The position numbers and the translations under genes are program-made. DNA of 64,000 nucleotides from Naumannella halotolerans (GTDB lineage Bacteria; Actinomycetota; Actinomycetes; Propionibacteriales; Propionibacteriaceae): NCBI RefSeq assembly GCF_004364645.1, contig NZ_SOAW01000002.1, forward strand, positions 434,001-498,000, given 5' to 3'. Position 1 is the stretch's first letter; every line of letters starts with the position of its first letter. The notes beneath the pieces are model-generated. The model did not search any database. It was not told where the DNA came from and saw nothing but the letters and a program-made list of their open reading frames with translations. This document shows, piece after piece, positions 24,591 to 33,550 of this stretch.

Positions 24591-25805
24591 ATGACGCAAC
24601 GTGGCGACGCAGCCGAACCGGATCGGGCCAGGCCCGAATCCCCGGGGCCCGAATCTCCTGGGGCCACATCCCCCGGCGGATCCTTCGGGGCCGTACCGCG
24701 CGAGACCGAACCGATGGTGCAGCTGCTGGCGCCCAGCGGTGAGCGGGTGGAGCATGCCCATTTCCGCTTCGACGGCGACGACCGGACCATCGCCGGGTTG
24801 CTCCGCGACATGGTCCTGGCCCGCCGGATCGACACCGAGGCGACCGCCCTGCAGCGGCAGGGTGAACTCGGCCTGTGGTCCCCGCTGCTGGGACAGGAGG
24901 CCGCTCAGGTCGGCTCGGGTCGTGCCTTCGGCCCGAACGACGTGGCCTTTCCCACCTACCGCGAGCACGGTGTGGCCTGGGCGATGGGTATCGACCCGCT
25001 GACACTGCTCGGACTGTTCCGCGGGGTCAGCCTGGGTGGCTGGGACCCGGCCGAGCTCCGGTTCAACCTCTACACCGTGGTGATCGGCTCGCAGACCCTG
25101 CACGCGACCGGCTACGCGATGGGAATCCAGCGCGACGGAAGAGTCGGCAACGACGACGGTACCGATGCCGCGACGATCGCCTACTTCGGCGATGGCGCCT
25201 CCAGTCAGGGTGATGTCAACGAGGCATTCGTCTTCGCCGCCTCGGCCAATGCCCCGGTGGTGTTCTTCTGCCAGAACAACCAATGGGCCATCTCGGAGCC
25301 GACCTCGCTGCAGACCCGGGTGCCGCTGTACCAACGGGCGCACGGTTTCGGGTTCCCCGGGGTACGGGTGGACGGCAACGACGTGCTGGCCGTGCATGCG
25401 GTCACCGAATGGGCGCTGCGCCGGGCGCATGCCGGCGAGGGACCGACCCTGGTCGAGGCCTACACCTACCGCATGGGTGCCCACACCACGTCCGACGATC
25501 CTTCGAAGTACCGCGAGGACGACGAACTGGAGCACTGGCGCTCCCGCGACCCGATCGACCGGGTGAAGACCTACCTGCTCGGGAACCAGACGATCGACCA
25601 GCAGTGGCTGGACGACCTGGCCGCCGAGTCCGACCGACTCGCCGAGCATCTGCGTCGCGGGTGTCGCGAACTCGCCGATCCGTCGCTGGCCGACAGCTTC
25701 ACCACCACCTATGCCGAGGAGCACGCACCGCTGGCCGCTCAGGCCGCCGAGTACGCCGAGTACGTCGCCTCCTTCGGCGACCCGGATGCCGAGGTGACCC
25801 GATGA
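24591..25805 (+). CDS. bkdA: 2-oxoacid dehydrogenase E1 component, alpha subunit (BkdA/PdhA type)
   Basis: 404 residues. With the beta subunit it decarboxylates a 2-oxoacid using thiamin diphosphate and transfers the acyl group to lipoyl-E2. The ThDP motif is YFGDGASSQGDVNEAFVFAASANAPVVFFCQNNQWAIS. Other family segments are GQEAAQVGSGRAF, FPTYREHGVAWAMG and the phosphorylation-loop region TYRMGAHTTSDDPSKYR, whose wording is closer to branched-chain than pyruvate E1. The ATG at 24591 follows AGGAAGGA; a GTG one codon upstream is possible. It is the first gene of a tight E1-alpha/E1-beta/E2 operon like the mycobacterial bkdABC. E3 is not present. Confidence 0.88.
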   Translation: MTQRGDAAEPDRARPESPGPESPGATSPGGSFGAVPRETEPMVQLLAPSGERVEHAHFRFDGDDRTIAGLLRDMVLARRIDTEATALQRQGELGLWSPLLGQEAAQVGSGRAFGPNDVAFPTYREHGVAWAMGIDPLTLLGLFRGVSLGGWDPAELRFNLYTVVIGSQTLHATGYAMGIQRDGRVGNDDGTDAATIAYFGDGASSQGDVNEAFVFAASANAPVVFFCQNNQWAISEPTSLQTRVPLYQRAHGFGFPGVRVDGNDVLAVHAVTEWALRRAHAGEGPTLVEAYTYRMGAHTTSDDPSKYREDDELEHWRSRDPIDRVKTYLLGNQTIDQQWLDDLAAESDRLAEHLRRGCRELADPSLADSFTTTYAEEHAPLAAQAAEYAEYVASFGDPDAEVTR

Positions 25806-26776
25806 GCCGGATGACCATGGCCAAGGCCCTGAATGCGGGGCTCCGCAAGGCATTGGAGGCCGACCCGAAGGTGGTCCTGACCGGTGAGGACATCGGCCGT
25901 CTCGGCGGAGTCTTCCGGATCACCGAGGGTTTGCAGAAGGACTTCGGTACCGATCGGGTGATCGATTCGCCGCTGGCCGAGTCGGGGATCGTCGGTACCG
26001 CGGTGGGGATGGCGATGCGTGGCTACCGGCCGGTCGTGGAGATCCAGTTCGACGGTTTCGTCTTCCCCGCCTACGACCAGATCGTCACCCAGGTGGCGAA
26101 GTTCCACCACCGCTCCGGTGGTCGGGTCAAACTGCCGATGGTGATCCGGATTCCCTTCGGTGGCGGCATCGGTGCGGTCGAACATCACAGCGAGTCCCCG
26201 GAGGCCTACTTCGCCCACACCCCGGGGCTGAAGGTCGTGGCATGTTCCCACCCGAACGATGCCTACTGGATGCTGCAGCAGTCGATCGCCTCCGACGATC
26301 CGATCATCTTCCTCGAGCCGAAGCGGCGCTACCACGAGAAGGGTGAGGTCGACGAGACCGCCGCCTCCCTTCCGCTGCACCGGGCGAACCTGCTGCGCGA
26401 AGGTGATCAGGTGACCTTGTTGACCTACGGCCCGATGGTACGGACCTGTCTGGACGCGGCCGCTGCGGCGCAGGAGGAGGGGATCGGCGTCGGCGTTGTC
26501 GATCTTCGTACCCTCTCGCCACTCGATCTTGAGACGGTCTACTCCCAGGCCCGCCGTACCGGCCGGGTGGTGGTCGTGCACGAGGCGCAGTTGACCTTGG
26601 GAATGGGTGCCGAACTCGCCGCCAGGATCCAGGCCGAATGCTTCTACGAGTTGGAATCCCCGGTGTTGCGGGTGACCGGGTACGACACGCCGTACCCGCC
26701 CAGCAGGGTGGAGTCGGAGTACCTTCCTGATCTTGATCGGGTGCTCGACGCCGTCGACCGTTCGCTGGCCTACTGA
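25802..26776 (+). CDS. bkdB: 2-oxoacid dehydrogenase E1 component, beta subunit
   Basis: 324 residues. Transketolase-type pyrimidine-binding domain with VVLTGEDIGRLGGVFRITEGL and DSPLAESGIVGTAVGMAMRGYRPVVEIQF (the glutamate contacting ThDP N1'). It is followed by the C-terminal domain GRVVVVHEAQLTLGMGAELAA and VTGYDTPYPP. The ATG overlaps the alpha-subunit stop by four bases (ATGA), indicating translational coupling. It forms the alpha2beta2 heterotetramer with the upstream product. A branched-chain substrate is favoured by overall similarity, but pyruvate is not excluded. Confidence 0.9.
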   Translation: MSRMTMAKALNAGLRKALEADPKVVLTGEDIGRLGGVFRITEGLQKDFGTDRVIDSPLAESGIVGTAVGMAMRGYRPVVEIQFDGFVFPAYDQIVTQVAKFHHRSGGRVKLPMVIRIPFGGGIGAVEHHSESPEAYFAHTPGLKVVACSHPNDAYWMLQQSIASDDPIIFLEPKRRYHEKGEVDETAASLPLHRANLLREGDQVTLLTYGPMVRTCLDAAAAAQEEGIGVGVVDLRTLSPLDLETVYSQARRTGRVVVVHEAQLTLGMGAELAARIQAECFYELESPVLRVTGYDTPYPPSRVESEYLPDLDRVLDAVDRSLAY

Positions 26777-26785
26777 GAGGGAGAG

Positions 26786-28156
26786 ATGGCTGAGTTCAAA
26801 CTGCCGGACCCCGGTGAGGGGCTGGTCGAGGCCGACATCGTCACCTGGCGGGTGGCGGTCGGCGACCGGATCGAGGTCAACGACATCCTGGTCGAGATCG
26901 AGACCGCGAAGTCGATCGTCGAACTGCCCAGCCCGTTCGCCGGTACGGTGACCGCGCTGCTGGTCTCCGAGGGGGACACCGTGGAGGTCGGTACGCCGAT
27001 CATCACCGTCGACGACGGCACCGGTGACAGCCACGGTGGTGCGGTGACCACCGTGGCCGCCGAGGAACACACCGAGGCAGCCGAGGCGGCGGAGAGTGAG
27101 CGGACCCCGAACCTCGTCGGGTACGGGGCGATCGCCGGTTCGTCGAAGCGCCGGCCGCGCAGACAGCCGGTGTCGGTGCACGCAGGGGAGGCCGGTGGGG
27201 CTGCCTCTGCGCTGGTTCCGGAGCCGATCGGCTCATCCGTACCTGCGGTGAACGCTACGGCGTCGTCGATCAAGGTCCGGGCGAAACCGCCGGTGCGCAA
27301 GCTGGCGAAGGATCGGGGGATCGACCTGACCACTGTCACCCCGAGCGGGCCGGACGGGATCATCACCCGCGACGACGTGCTGAGTGCCGAGTCGGCCACT
27401 GCGGCGGGCGCCGCGCCGGTGGAGCCGACGGTCACCCGGTCGGGCCTGAGTGAGCAGCGGATCCCGATCAAGGGGGTACGCAAGGCGACGGCCCAGGCGA
27501 TGGTGGCCTCGGCCTTCACCGCACCGCATGTGACCGAGTGGCTGGAGGTCGACGTGACCGCCAGCGTCGAGTTGCTGGATCGCCTGCGCAAGCGACGTGA
27601 GTTTGCCGGTCTGCGGCTGTCGCCGACCGTGCTGGCGGCCAAGGCCGTGTGCCTGGCGGCTGCTCGTACCCCGCAGGTGAACTCCAGCTGGGACGCCGAT
27701 GCCGGGGAGATCGTGCTGCACGGACAGGTGAACCTGGGCATCGCCGCAGCCACCCCCCGGGGTCTGGTCGTACCGAACATCCCGGCGGCCGACCGGCTGG
27801 ACCTGGCCGAGCTGGCGCGGGCCCTGGATGATCTCGTGCAGACCGCCCGGGCCGGTCGTACCCAGCCGGCGCAGATGGCAGGTGGCACGATCACGATCAC
27901 CAATGTCGGTGTGTTCGGTGTCGACGGTGGTACGCCGATCCTGAACCCGGGCGAGTCGGCGATCCTGGCCACCGGTGCGATCACCCGCAAACCATGGGTG
28001 GTCGATATCGGGGACGAGGAGCGGATCGTGCCGCGCTCGGTGATGACCCTTGCCCTGAGTTTCGACCACCGGGTGGTGGACGGTGAACAGGGCTCGAGGT
28101 TCCTGGCCGATGTGGCACGTCTGCTGTCCGATCCGGCGACGGCATTCCTCTACTGA
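26786..28156 (+). CDS. bkdC: 2-oxoacid dehydrogenase E2, dihydrolipoamide acyltransferase
   Basis: 456 residues with one lipoyl domain (1-80; lipoylated K42 in IETAKSIVELPSP), an Ala/Glu-rich linker, a peripheral-subunit-binding domain (KPPVRKLAKDRGIDLTTVTPSG...ITRDDVL), a second linker, and the catalytic chloramphenicol-acetyltransferase-like domain ending in LALSFDHRVVDGEQGSRFL (catalytic His and Asp). It is the acyl-transferring core of the complex. It starts nine bases after the E1-beta stop with GAGAGGGAGAG as ribosome binding site. A single lipoyl domain is typical of actinobacterial BkdC; the E3 partner must be encoded elsewhere. Confidence 0.92.
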   Translation: MAEFKLPDPGEGLVEADIVTWRVAVGDRIEVNDILVEIETAKSIVELPSPFAGTVTALLVSEGDTVEVGTPIITVDDGTGDSHGGAVTTVAAEEHTEAAEAAESERTPNLVGYGAIAGSSKRRPRRQPVSVHAGEAGGAASALVPEPIGSSVPAVNATASSIKVRAKPPVRKLAKDRGIDLTTVTPSGPDGIITRDDVLSAESATAAGAAPVEPTVTRSGLSEQRIPIKGVRKATAQAMVASAFTAPHVTEWLEVDVTASVELLDRLRKRREFAGLRLSPTVLAAKAVCLAAARTPQVNSSWDADAGEIVLHGQVNLGIAAATPRGLVVPNIPAADRLDLAELARALDDLVQTARAGRTQPAQMAGGTITITNVGVFGVDGGTPILNPGESAILATGAITRKPWVVDIGDEERIVPRSVMTLALSFDHRVVDGEQGSRFLADVARLLSDPATAFLY

Positions 28157-28159
28157 TCA

Positions 28160-28190
28160 GGTCGGCGGTCGCGCGCGGTGACCGCCGACC
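28160..28190. terminator. Bidirectional hairpin terminator between E2 and the unknown-protein gene
   Basis: Perfect 11-bp stem GGTCGGCGGTC / GACCGCCGACC with a nine-base loop, placed between two convergent stops (28156 and 28198). Confidence 0.8.
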
Positions 28191-28197
28191 GTATCGG

Positions 28198-29085
28198 TCA
28201 GTCGAACTCGACCTCGGTCTCCCGCGGGTACGCGCCGTGCGCCAGTTTCACCAGCCGCGCGTGTGCGTACTCGCAGACCAGTGCGTGCCGATAGACCATC
28301 CGGGCGACATCGACATTGGAATCCATCCACAGGCTCATGCCGCCGATCTTCCAGTGGCGGAAGGTGTCGTCATTGCAGATCAGCGCCAGGATCTCCATGA
28401 ACGAGTCGTCGAAGCGGATCGAATGCACCGCCCGACGGTATTCCTCCAGGCTGAGCGCCATCGAGAACGGGATGTTCATCAGGCACAGTGCGGTCTGGAT
28501 GTCGAGCTTCAGCAGGCGTGGATGGCGGCGTTCGGCGTCGAGTTTCGGAATGTCCAGGTCGCTGAAATCCGGATCGGCGACCGGTGCCAGCTTCACCTTG
28601 TCCAGGGCGATCAGCACGTCGTAGACGTTCACATCGTGTTCGACCACGGCATTGTCACCGAGGCCTTGTAGATCGGTCGGTCGCAGGGTCACCGGGGGGA
28701 AGTCGGTCGGCGTGTTCCTGATCATGAAGTTGACCAGGTTGGTCTCCACCACGAAGTGCCGGATCAACAACTCCACTGCATCGGGGGAGACATAGTTGCG
28801 CAGGAACCAGATGCACAACCTGTCCATCGTGGTCAGTTTCATCCACCGTCGCGGTACGAAACGCTTCGCGATCGAGATGATCATCACCAGCACCCGGGAC
28901 AGGATTCGTGCCGGCGGATACAGGTAGCGTCGCGACCAGCGTCGTTGATCATCGATGATCTGTTTGATCAACGCCCGGTCCAGCGGCACCGAGGGGTCGG
29001 CATGGATCGCTTCCCACATACTCGGATCGGATTTCACGAACTCGTCGGGACCGAGGTCGGCGGCGATCTCCTTCGGTGATCTCAC
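28198..29085 (-). CDS. Unknown protein, third gene of the ketosynthase operon
   Basis: 295 residues, no family recognised with confidence. It is mostly alpha-helical by composition. A short hydrophobic segment (ARILSRVLVMIISIAKRFVP, about residues 59-78) flanked by arginines could be a membrane-associating helix. The central part is rich in conserved-looking charged positions (RHFVVETNLVNFMIRNTP, DVNVYDVLIALDKVKL). The C-terminal part has VYRHALVCEYAHARLVKLAHG, with several His and Cys that could bind metal but form no named motif. It starts 16 bp after the diiron protein stop, so a joint pathway with it and the ketosynthase is likely. Confidence 0.6.
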   Translation of the reverse strand: MRSPKEIAADLGPDEFVKSDPSMWEAIHADPSVPLDRALIKQIIDDQRRWSRRYLYPPARILSRVLVMIISIAKRFVPRRWMKLTTMDRLCIWFLRNYVSPDAVELLIRHFVVETNLVNFMIRNTPTDFPPVTLRPTDLQGLGDNAVVEHDVNVYDVLIALDKVKLAPVADPDFSDLDIPKLDAERRHPRLLKLDIQTALCLMNIPFSMALSLEEYRRAVHSIRFDDSFMEILALICNDDTFRHWKIGGMSLWMDSNVDVARMVYRHALVCEYAHARLVKLAHGAYPRETEVEFD

Positions 29086-29101
29086 AATGGATCCCGGCCT
29101 T

Positions 29102-29800
29102 TCAGAGGTTGTCCAACTCGGTCAGCTGCATCACGTACAACCGTGCGGTCACCTTCGCACAACTGACGATGGCATCGGCATCCTCGGGGCCGATCGCGTC
29201 GGAGGTCAGCAGAGCATCCAGTTTGCCGGTGTGCTGTTCATCGGCCTCGTGGTGGAACCTCATGAAGTGCACCTGGTTGTCGGCCAGGCCGAGCACCGAC
29301 TGGAAGCGTTCGGCCCATTGCAGGGCCTGTCGGGCGCCGAGGCCCTCGATGATGAACATCGCGCCCAGGGCGCCGACCGGATTGGGGCGGCCGGCCAGGT
29401 CGAACAGATACCCCGACAGGGCCTGGGAGCCGATGTTCTTCCGGCCGGCGCGCAGTTCGGCCAGCGAGCCGCCGACCGCCACGTAGTCGCGTTCGAGCAG
29501 GAAGTGGTCCCGGTGCTCGGCCTGGGCGTGGTGGATCGCCGCCGAGCGCAGGGTGAAGTGGTCCATGTCGAAGTTGGATGCTGCGCGAGCGATCCACAGT
29601 GATCCGTCGACCACCTGCTGACGCAGGTTGAACAGCAATCGCTGGTAGTCGCCGATGCCGACCTTCCCCTCGGCCAGGGCCTGCAGCAGTGGCACCTGCT
29701 GCAGCCGGGTGTCGAAATCGGTCCACACCTGTTCCAGCCGGGACAGCAGGGACTCCTCGCTGGCGGCCGGTGGAAGGTAACGGTCGGTCGTGGTGGTCAT
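29102..29800 (-). CDS. Heme-oxygenase-like diiron protein (HDO/TenA-like fold)
   Basis: 232-residue helical protein of the iron-containing redox enzyme group in the heme-oxygenase-like superfamily. Candidate metal ligands are present on the expected helices: E95, H96 and H99 in QAEHRDHFLLERD, E152 in FIIEGLGARQAL, and H183/H184, D187 and H190 in FMRFHHEADEQHTGKL. Relatives such as UndA, CADD and BesC use a non-heme diiron site and O2 to cleave or oxidise fatty acids or amino acids. It lies 31 bp after a ketosynthase III gene, so a fatty-acyl or polyketide-derived substrate is a reasonable inference. The reaction is unknown. Confidence 0.75.
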   Translation of the reverse strand: MTTTTDRYLPPAASEESLLSRLEQVWTDFDTRLQQVPLLQALAEGKVGIGDYQRLLFNLRQQVVDGSLWIARAASNFDMDHFTLRSAAIHHAQAEHRDHFLLERDYVAVGGSLAELRAGRKNIGSQALSGYLFDLAGRPNPVGALGAMFIIEGLGARQALQWAERFQSVLGLADNQVHFMRFHHEADEQHTGKLDALLTSDAIGPEDADAIVSCAKVTARLYVMQLTELDNL

Positions 29801-29831
29801 ACTTCCCCCTGAGTGGCTGCGAAGTGGTCGG

Positions 29832-30959
29832 TCATGGTCGGCGCGGTGCGACGACGGTCAGCTGGGCGAAGGCGAAGGAGAAACGGCCCGATTCGGGTAC
29901 TGCCAGCAGCACCGTGTCGCCGGCGGCGAACCGGCCGGTGCGCCAGGCCTCCTCCAAGGCGATGAAGATGCTGGCCGATCCGGTGTTGCCCCGCGTCTCC
30001 AGGTTGGAGAACCAGCGCCCGGTGTCCAGTTGCGGGATGCGTTTGCGGATGCCGTCGAAGGCCAGGTCGCGAAAGGCGTTGGTGCTGTAGTGGCACAGCA
30101 CGTGGTCGAGTTTGCGCAGGTCGATCAGGCCGATGTCGAGGAGTTCCTCGAACTGGGCCAGCCCGGCATCGGCGAGTGCTTTCAGCTGGCGGGTCTCCTG
30201 CCGGATCTGCAGCAGACCCTCCTTCTCGGCGCTGGCGGCATCGGGGTAGTCCTGCCAGGTCTGCCCGGCGATGGCCGAGCGGCCGCTCAGCCCCGAACTC
30301 ATGCAGACCTCATGGTCGTGGGCGAGCGAGACCTGTCGTACCCAATCCACCCGCAGCGACGGGCGGTCCGGCCGGGGCTGGAACTCCAGCACCACCGCAC
30401 CGGCACCGTCGGAGAGCATCCACCGCAGGAAGGCCGCGTTCAGGCTGGGTTTGACGCCGTCGAAGCGGCGCTGGTGCAACCAACGGCTGGACAGCTCCGA
30501 GCCCACCACCGCCGCCCGCGGATGATCACCGAGCCGGATCTTGGAGACGGCGGCGTCGAGTGCGGAGAGACTGGAGGAGCACACCCCGGAGACCGAGAGC
30601 ACCTGCTTCGGGCCGCCGCCCAGTCGGCCGTGGACCATGGAGCCGAAGCCCGGGATCAGCAGATCGCCCTGGGTGGTGGCGCAGGCCAGCATCCCGAGGT
30701 CCTCGGCGCCGATACCCCGGTCGTGGAGGGCGGCGCGGATCGCCTTCGCCGCCAGTTCCTCGTTCAGCTCGGTGGTCTGGCCGTCGTCGTCGACGGCGTA
30801 GTGGCGCTGTCGGATGCCGTTCGAGGCCAGCACCCGCCGGCGCAGCCGCTCGGTGCGTTCGTCATGTCCGCCGAGCCGGTCGGCGATCTGGTCGTTGCCG
30901 ACCGGTTCGCCGGGCAGGTAGGCACCCAGTCCGGTGATGTAGGCCGCGGCGGTGCTCAC
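29832..30959 (-). CDS. 3-oxoacyl-ACP synthase III family protein (FabH-like ketosynthase)
   Basis: 375 residues, longer than housekeeping FabH (about 330). The thiolase-fold catalytic triad is intact: C127 in SVSGVCSSSLSALD, H290 in LCHYSTNAF and N325 in TRGNTGSASIFIALEE. It would condense an acyl-CoA or acyl-ACP with malonyl-ACP, or transfer an acyl group. The extra length and the neighbours (diiron oxygenase-like protein, unknown protein) point to a specialised product rather than fatty acid initiation. The GTG start has TAACCT seven bases upstream, so it is probably leaderless. An array of three 14-mers lies further upstream. Confidence 0.85.
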   Translation of the reverse strand: MSTAAAYITGLGAYLPGEPVGNDQIADRLGGHDERTERLRRRVLASNGIRQRHYAVDDDGQTTELNEELAAKAIRAALHDRGIGAEDLGMLACATTQGDLLIPGFGSMVHGRLGGGPKQVLSVSGVCSSSLSALDAAVSKIRLGDHPRAAVVGSELSSRWLHQRRFDGVKPSLNAAFLRWMLSDGAGAVVLEFQPRPDRPSLRVDWVRQVSLAHDHEVCMSSGLSGRSAIAGQTWQDYPDAASAEKEGLLQIRQETRQLKALADAGLAQFEELLDIGLIDLRKLDHVLCHYSTNAFRDLAFDGIRKRIPQLDTGRWFSNLETRGNTGSASIFIALEEAWRTGRFAAGDTVLLAVPESGRFSFAFAQLTVVAPRRP

Positions 30960-30966
30960 AGGGCAG

Positions 30967-30972
30967 AGGTTA
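30967..30972 (-). promoter_or_regulatory. -10 box of the ketosynthase operon promoter
   Basis: TAACCT on the minus strand, seven bases before the GTG at 30959, compatible with a leaderless transcript. Confidence 0.5.
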
Positions 30973-31009
30973 TCCGTACCCGGGGTCGCCGTGGTGAGGT
31001 GAGTTTCTC

Positions 31010-31062
31010 GGCAGAAGCGGTCGTTATTCGGCCATCGCTGCCATATGCGGCAGAAGTGGCCG
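31010..31062. promoter_or_regulatory. Array of three related 14-mers upstream of the ketosynthase operon
   Basis: GGCAGAAGCGGTCG (31010-31023), CGGCCATCGCTGCC (31029-31042, the inverted form) and GGCAGAAGTGGCCG (31049-31062) are three versions of one site. The second and third form a long interrupted palindrome around CCATATGC. It is located about 40 bp upstream of the -10 box, where an activator or repressor would bind. It could alternatively be a terminator hairpin for ybdD. Confidence 0.6.
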
Positions 31063-31106
31063 AATTCCGACCGAAAATGCCCGGGTTCGGCCGCGGTCGT
31101 GGCGGC

Positions 31107-31307
31107 TCAGCAGCAGCGGCCCTGCGGGTTCGCGTCCTGCCAGGCGTGGTACTGCCGCCAGAACTGTTTGCGATCCATCGGCTCGACCTCGGGTTGGGAA
31201 GCCCGCGCGTGGGCGACATAGGCCTCGTACCGCCCCTGGCCGGTGAGCTGGTTGACGTACCAGCTCACCGACCGCCAGCCGCGACGCAGCCGATCACCGA
31301 GGTTCAT
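31107..31307 (-). CDS. ybdD: YbdD/YjiX family small protein
   Basis: 66 residues, typical of the YbdD/YjiX (DUF466) family that is nearly always encoded just after cstA-type transporters. Visible family features are VNQLTGQGRYEAYVAHARASQPEVEPMDRKQFWR followed by a C-terminal CC. It probably modulates or assembles with the CstA transporter. The ATG at 31307 lies two bases after the cstA stop, so the genes are translationally linked. Confidence 0.88.
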   Translation of the reverse strand: MNLGDRLRRGWRSVSWYVNQLTGQGRYEAYVAHARASQPEVEPMDRKQFWRQYHAWQDANPQGRCC

Positions 31308-31309
31308 GA

Positions 31310-33550
31310 TCAGTGGCCTCGGGAGGGCTGCTGGTCGGCCGGCAGGGCATCCCATTCGCGCTGGATCGCGCGTTCTTCGGCGGTGGCGATCAGATCGGCC
31401 GGAGCGAACCGATGCGAGGGCACCGGCGGATCCTCGTGGTCGATCACCTCACCGGAACGATAGGCCTTGATCACCGCGGCGATCGAGTAGCCGATCACGA
31501 TCAGCGAGAGCACCGCGAAGATCACCGACAGCGAACCCTGGACCGCGGTGTTGCGAACCACCGCCTGCATCGACTCCACATCCTTGGCCGTGCTGAAGGA
31601 GGTCTCACCGGCCGCCAGCGCATTGCGGAAGGCATTGTGCTGGGCCCAGTAGCCGACCGCCGGCACCGGGGAGAAGACCTTGTAGATCGATCCGGTGATC
31701 GTCACCACGGTGACGAAGGCCAGCGGCAGTGCGACGATCCACAACCACTTGAAGGTCTGCCGCCGGGCGACGATGGCGAGCACGATCGCCAGCGCGATGG
31801 CTGCCAGCAACTGGTTCGCGATGCCGAACAACGGAAACAGCGTGTTGATGCCGCCCAGCGGATCGGTCACACCCATCTGCAGCACCGCACCCCAGCCGGC
31901 GACCATGATCGCGGTGCAGATCCAGGCCCCCAGGCGCCAGGAGGTGTCGGCGAACTTGGGTACGACGTTGCCGATCGTGTCCTGCAACATGAACCGGGCG
32001 ACCCGGGTGCCGGCATCGACGGCGGTGAGGATGAACAGGGCCTCGAACATGATCGCGAAGTGGTACCAGAACGACATCATGTCCGGCCCGCCGATCCACT
32101 GGTGCATGATGTGCGCCAGGCCGAAGGCCAGGGTCGGGGCGCCACCGGTACGGGAGATGATCGACTCCTCACCGACCGAGGCGGCAGCACCGGTGAGCTG
32201 ATCGGGGGTGACATGCACCCCGGCCAGCCCGAGGCTGTTCACGAAAGCCGCCGCCGTCTCCGGCGTACCACCGGTGTTCGCCGCCGAGGCGTTCATCGCG
32301 AAGTAGATGCCGCGGTCGATGGAGATCGCCGCCACCAGGGCCATGATCGCCACGAACGACTCCATCAGCATGCCGCCGTACCCGATGAAGCGGGTCTGCC
32401 GTTCCTTCTCCACCATCTTCGGGGTGGTGCCGGAGGAGATCAGGGCATGGAACCCGCTCAACGCGCCGCAGGCGATGGTGACGAACAGGAACGGGAACAG
32501 CGGACCGCTCCAGACCGGGCCGTTCTGGCCACCGGCGAACTCGCTGAAGGCGGGGACGGTGATCTCCGGGCGTACCCAGACGATGGCCACGGCCAGGGCG
32601 ACGATCACGCCGATCTTCATGAAGGTGGACAGATAGTCACGCGGGGCCAGCAGCACCCAGACCGGCAGCACTGCGGCGATGAAGCCGTAGATGATGATGC
32701 CCCAGGCGATCGTGGTCTTGTCCAGGTGGAAGACCGCCGAGCCCCAGTCGGTCTCGGCGACCATGCCGCCGCCGATGATGGCGGCGATCAGCAGGATGAA
32801 GCCGATGATCGAGATCTCGGTGATCCGGCCCGGCCGGATCCAGCGCAGGTAGGCGCCCATGAACAGGGCGATCGGGATGGTCATCGACACCGAGAAGACA
32901 CCCCAGGGGCTCTCACCCAGGGCATTCACCACCACCAGGGCAAGAATCGCCGTGATGATGATCATGATCAGCAAGGTGGCGATGATGGCTGCCGTACCGC
33001 CGATCCGGCCGAACTCATCGCGAGCCATCTGGCCCAGGGAACGGCCGCCGCGTCGCATCGAGAAGAACAGCACCAGGTAGTCCTGGACGGCGCCGGCCAG
33101 CACCACACCGACGATGATCCAGATGGTGCCGGGCAGGTAACCCATCTGGGCGGCCAGCACCGGACCCACCAGCGGCCCGGCGCCGGCGATGGCGGCGAAG
33201 TGGTGGCCGAAGACGACCCGCCGGTCGGTGGGTACGAAGTCCTGACCGTTGGCCAGGTGCTCGGCCGGCGTCGCCCGGGTGTCGTCGGGACGGGCGATGT
33301 GCTTCTCGATCACCTTCGAGTAGAAGCGGTAGGCGATCAGGTAGGTGCAGACCGCGGCGAAGACGAACCAGATCGCATTCACGGTCTCCCCGCGTACCAG
33401 CGCCAACATCACCCAGGCGACACCACCGAGCAGCGCGATGCCGGTCCAGACCGCGATCTTCAACGGGGTCCAGCGGGTGGGTGTCTCCGGTGCTGCGACC
33501 GGGGGGAGGTCCTCGTCGGAGGGCCGGGAGGTGGTGGCGTCGGTGCTCAT
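31310..33550 (-). CDS. cstA: Carbon starvation protein A family transporter
   Basis: 746-residue CstA/BtsT-type transporter with about 16-18 helices; characterised relatives import pyruvate or peptides. Family landmarks are FGHHFAAIAGAGPLVGPVLAAQMGYLPG, QDYLVLFFSMRRGGRSLGQMARDE, ACGALSGFHALISSGTTPK and the C-terminal DAGTRVARFMLQD with FPLFGIANQLLAAIAL. It starts with a short cytoplasmic Pro/Thr tail. ybdD follows. The 5' region carries three hairpin-forming repeats that may affect expression. The substrate here is uncertain; pyruvate is the leading candidate. Confidence 0.92.
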   Translation of the reverse strand: MSTDATTSRPSDEDLPPVAAPETPTRWTPLKIAVWTGIALLGGVAWVMLALVRGETVNAIWFVFAAVCTYLIAYRFYSKVIEKHIARPDDTRATPAEHLANGQDFVPTDRRVVFGHHFAAIAGAGPLVGPVLAAQMGYLPGTIWIIVGVVLAGAVQDYLVLFFSMRRGGRSLGQMARDEFGRIGGTAAIIATLLIMIIITAILALVVVNALGESPWGVFSVSMTIPIALFMGAYLRWIRPGRITEISIIGFILLIAAIIGGGMVAETDWGSAVFHLDKTTIAWGIIIYGFIAAVLPVWVLLAPRDYLSTFMKIGVIVALAVAIVWVRPEITVPAFSEFAGGQNGPVWSGPLFPFLFVTIACGALSGFHALISSGTTPKMVEKERQTRFIGYGGMLMESFVAIMALVAAISIDRGIYFAMNASAANTGGTPETAAAFVNSLGLAGVHVTPDQLTGAAASVGEESIISRTGGAPTLAFGLAHIMHQWIGGPDMMSFWYHFAIMFEALFILTAVDAGTRVARFMLQDTIGNVVPKFADTSWRLGAWICTAIMVAGWGAVLQMGVTDPLGGINTLFPLFGIANQLLAAIALAIVLAIVARRQTFKWLWIVALPLAFVTVVTITGSIYKVFSPVPAVGYWAQHNAFRNALAAGETSFSTAKDVESMQAVVRNTAVQGSLSVIFAVLSLIVIGYSIAAVIKAYRSGEVIDHEDPPVPSHRFAPADLIATAEERAIQREWDALPADQQPSRGH

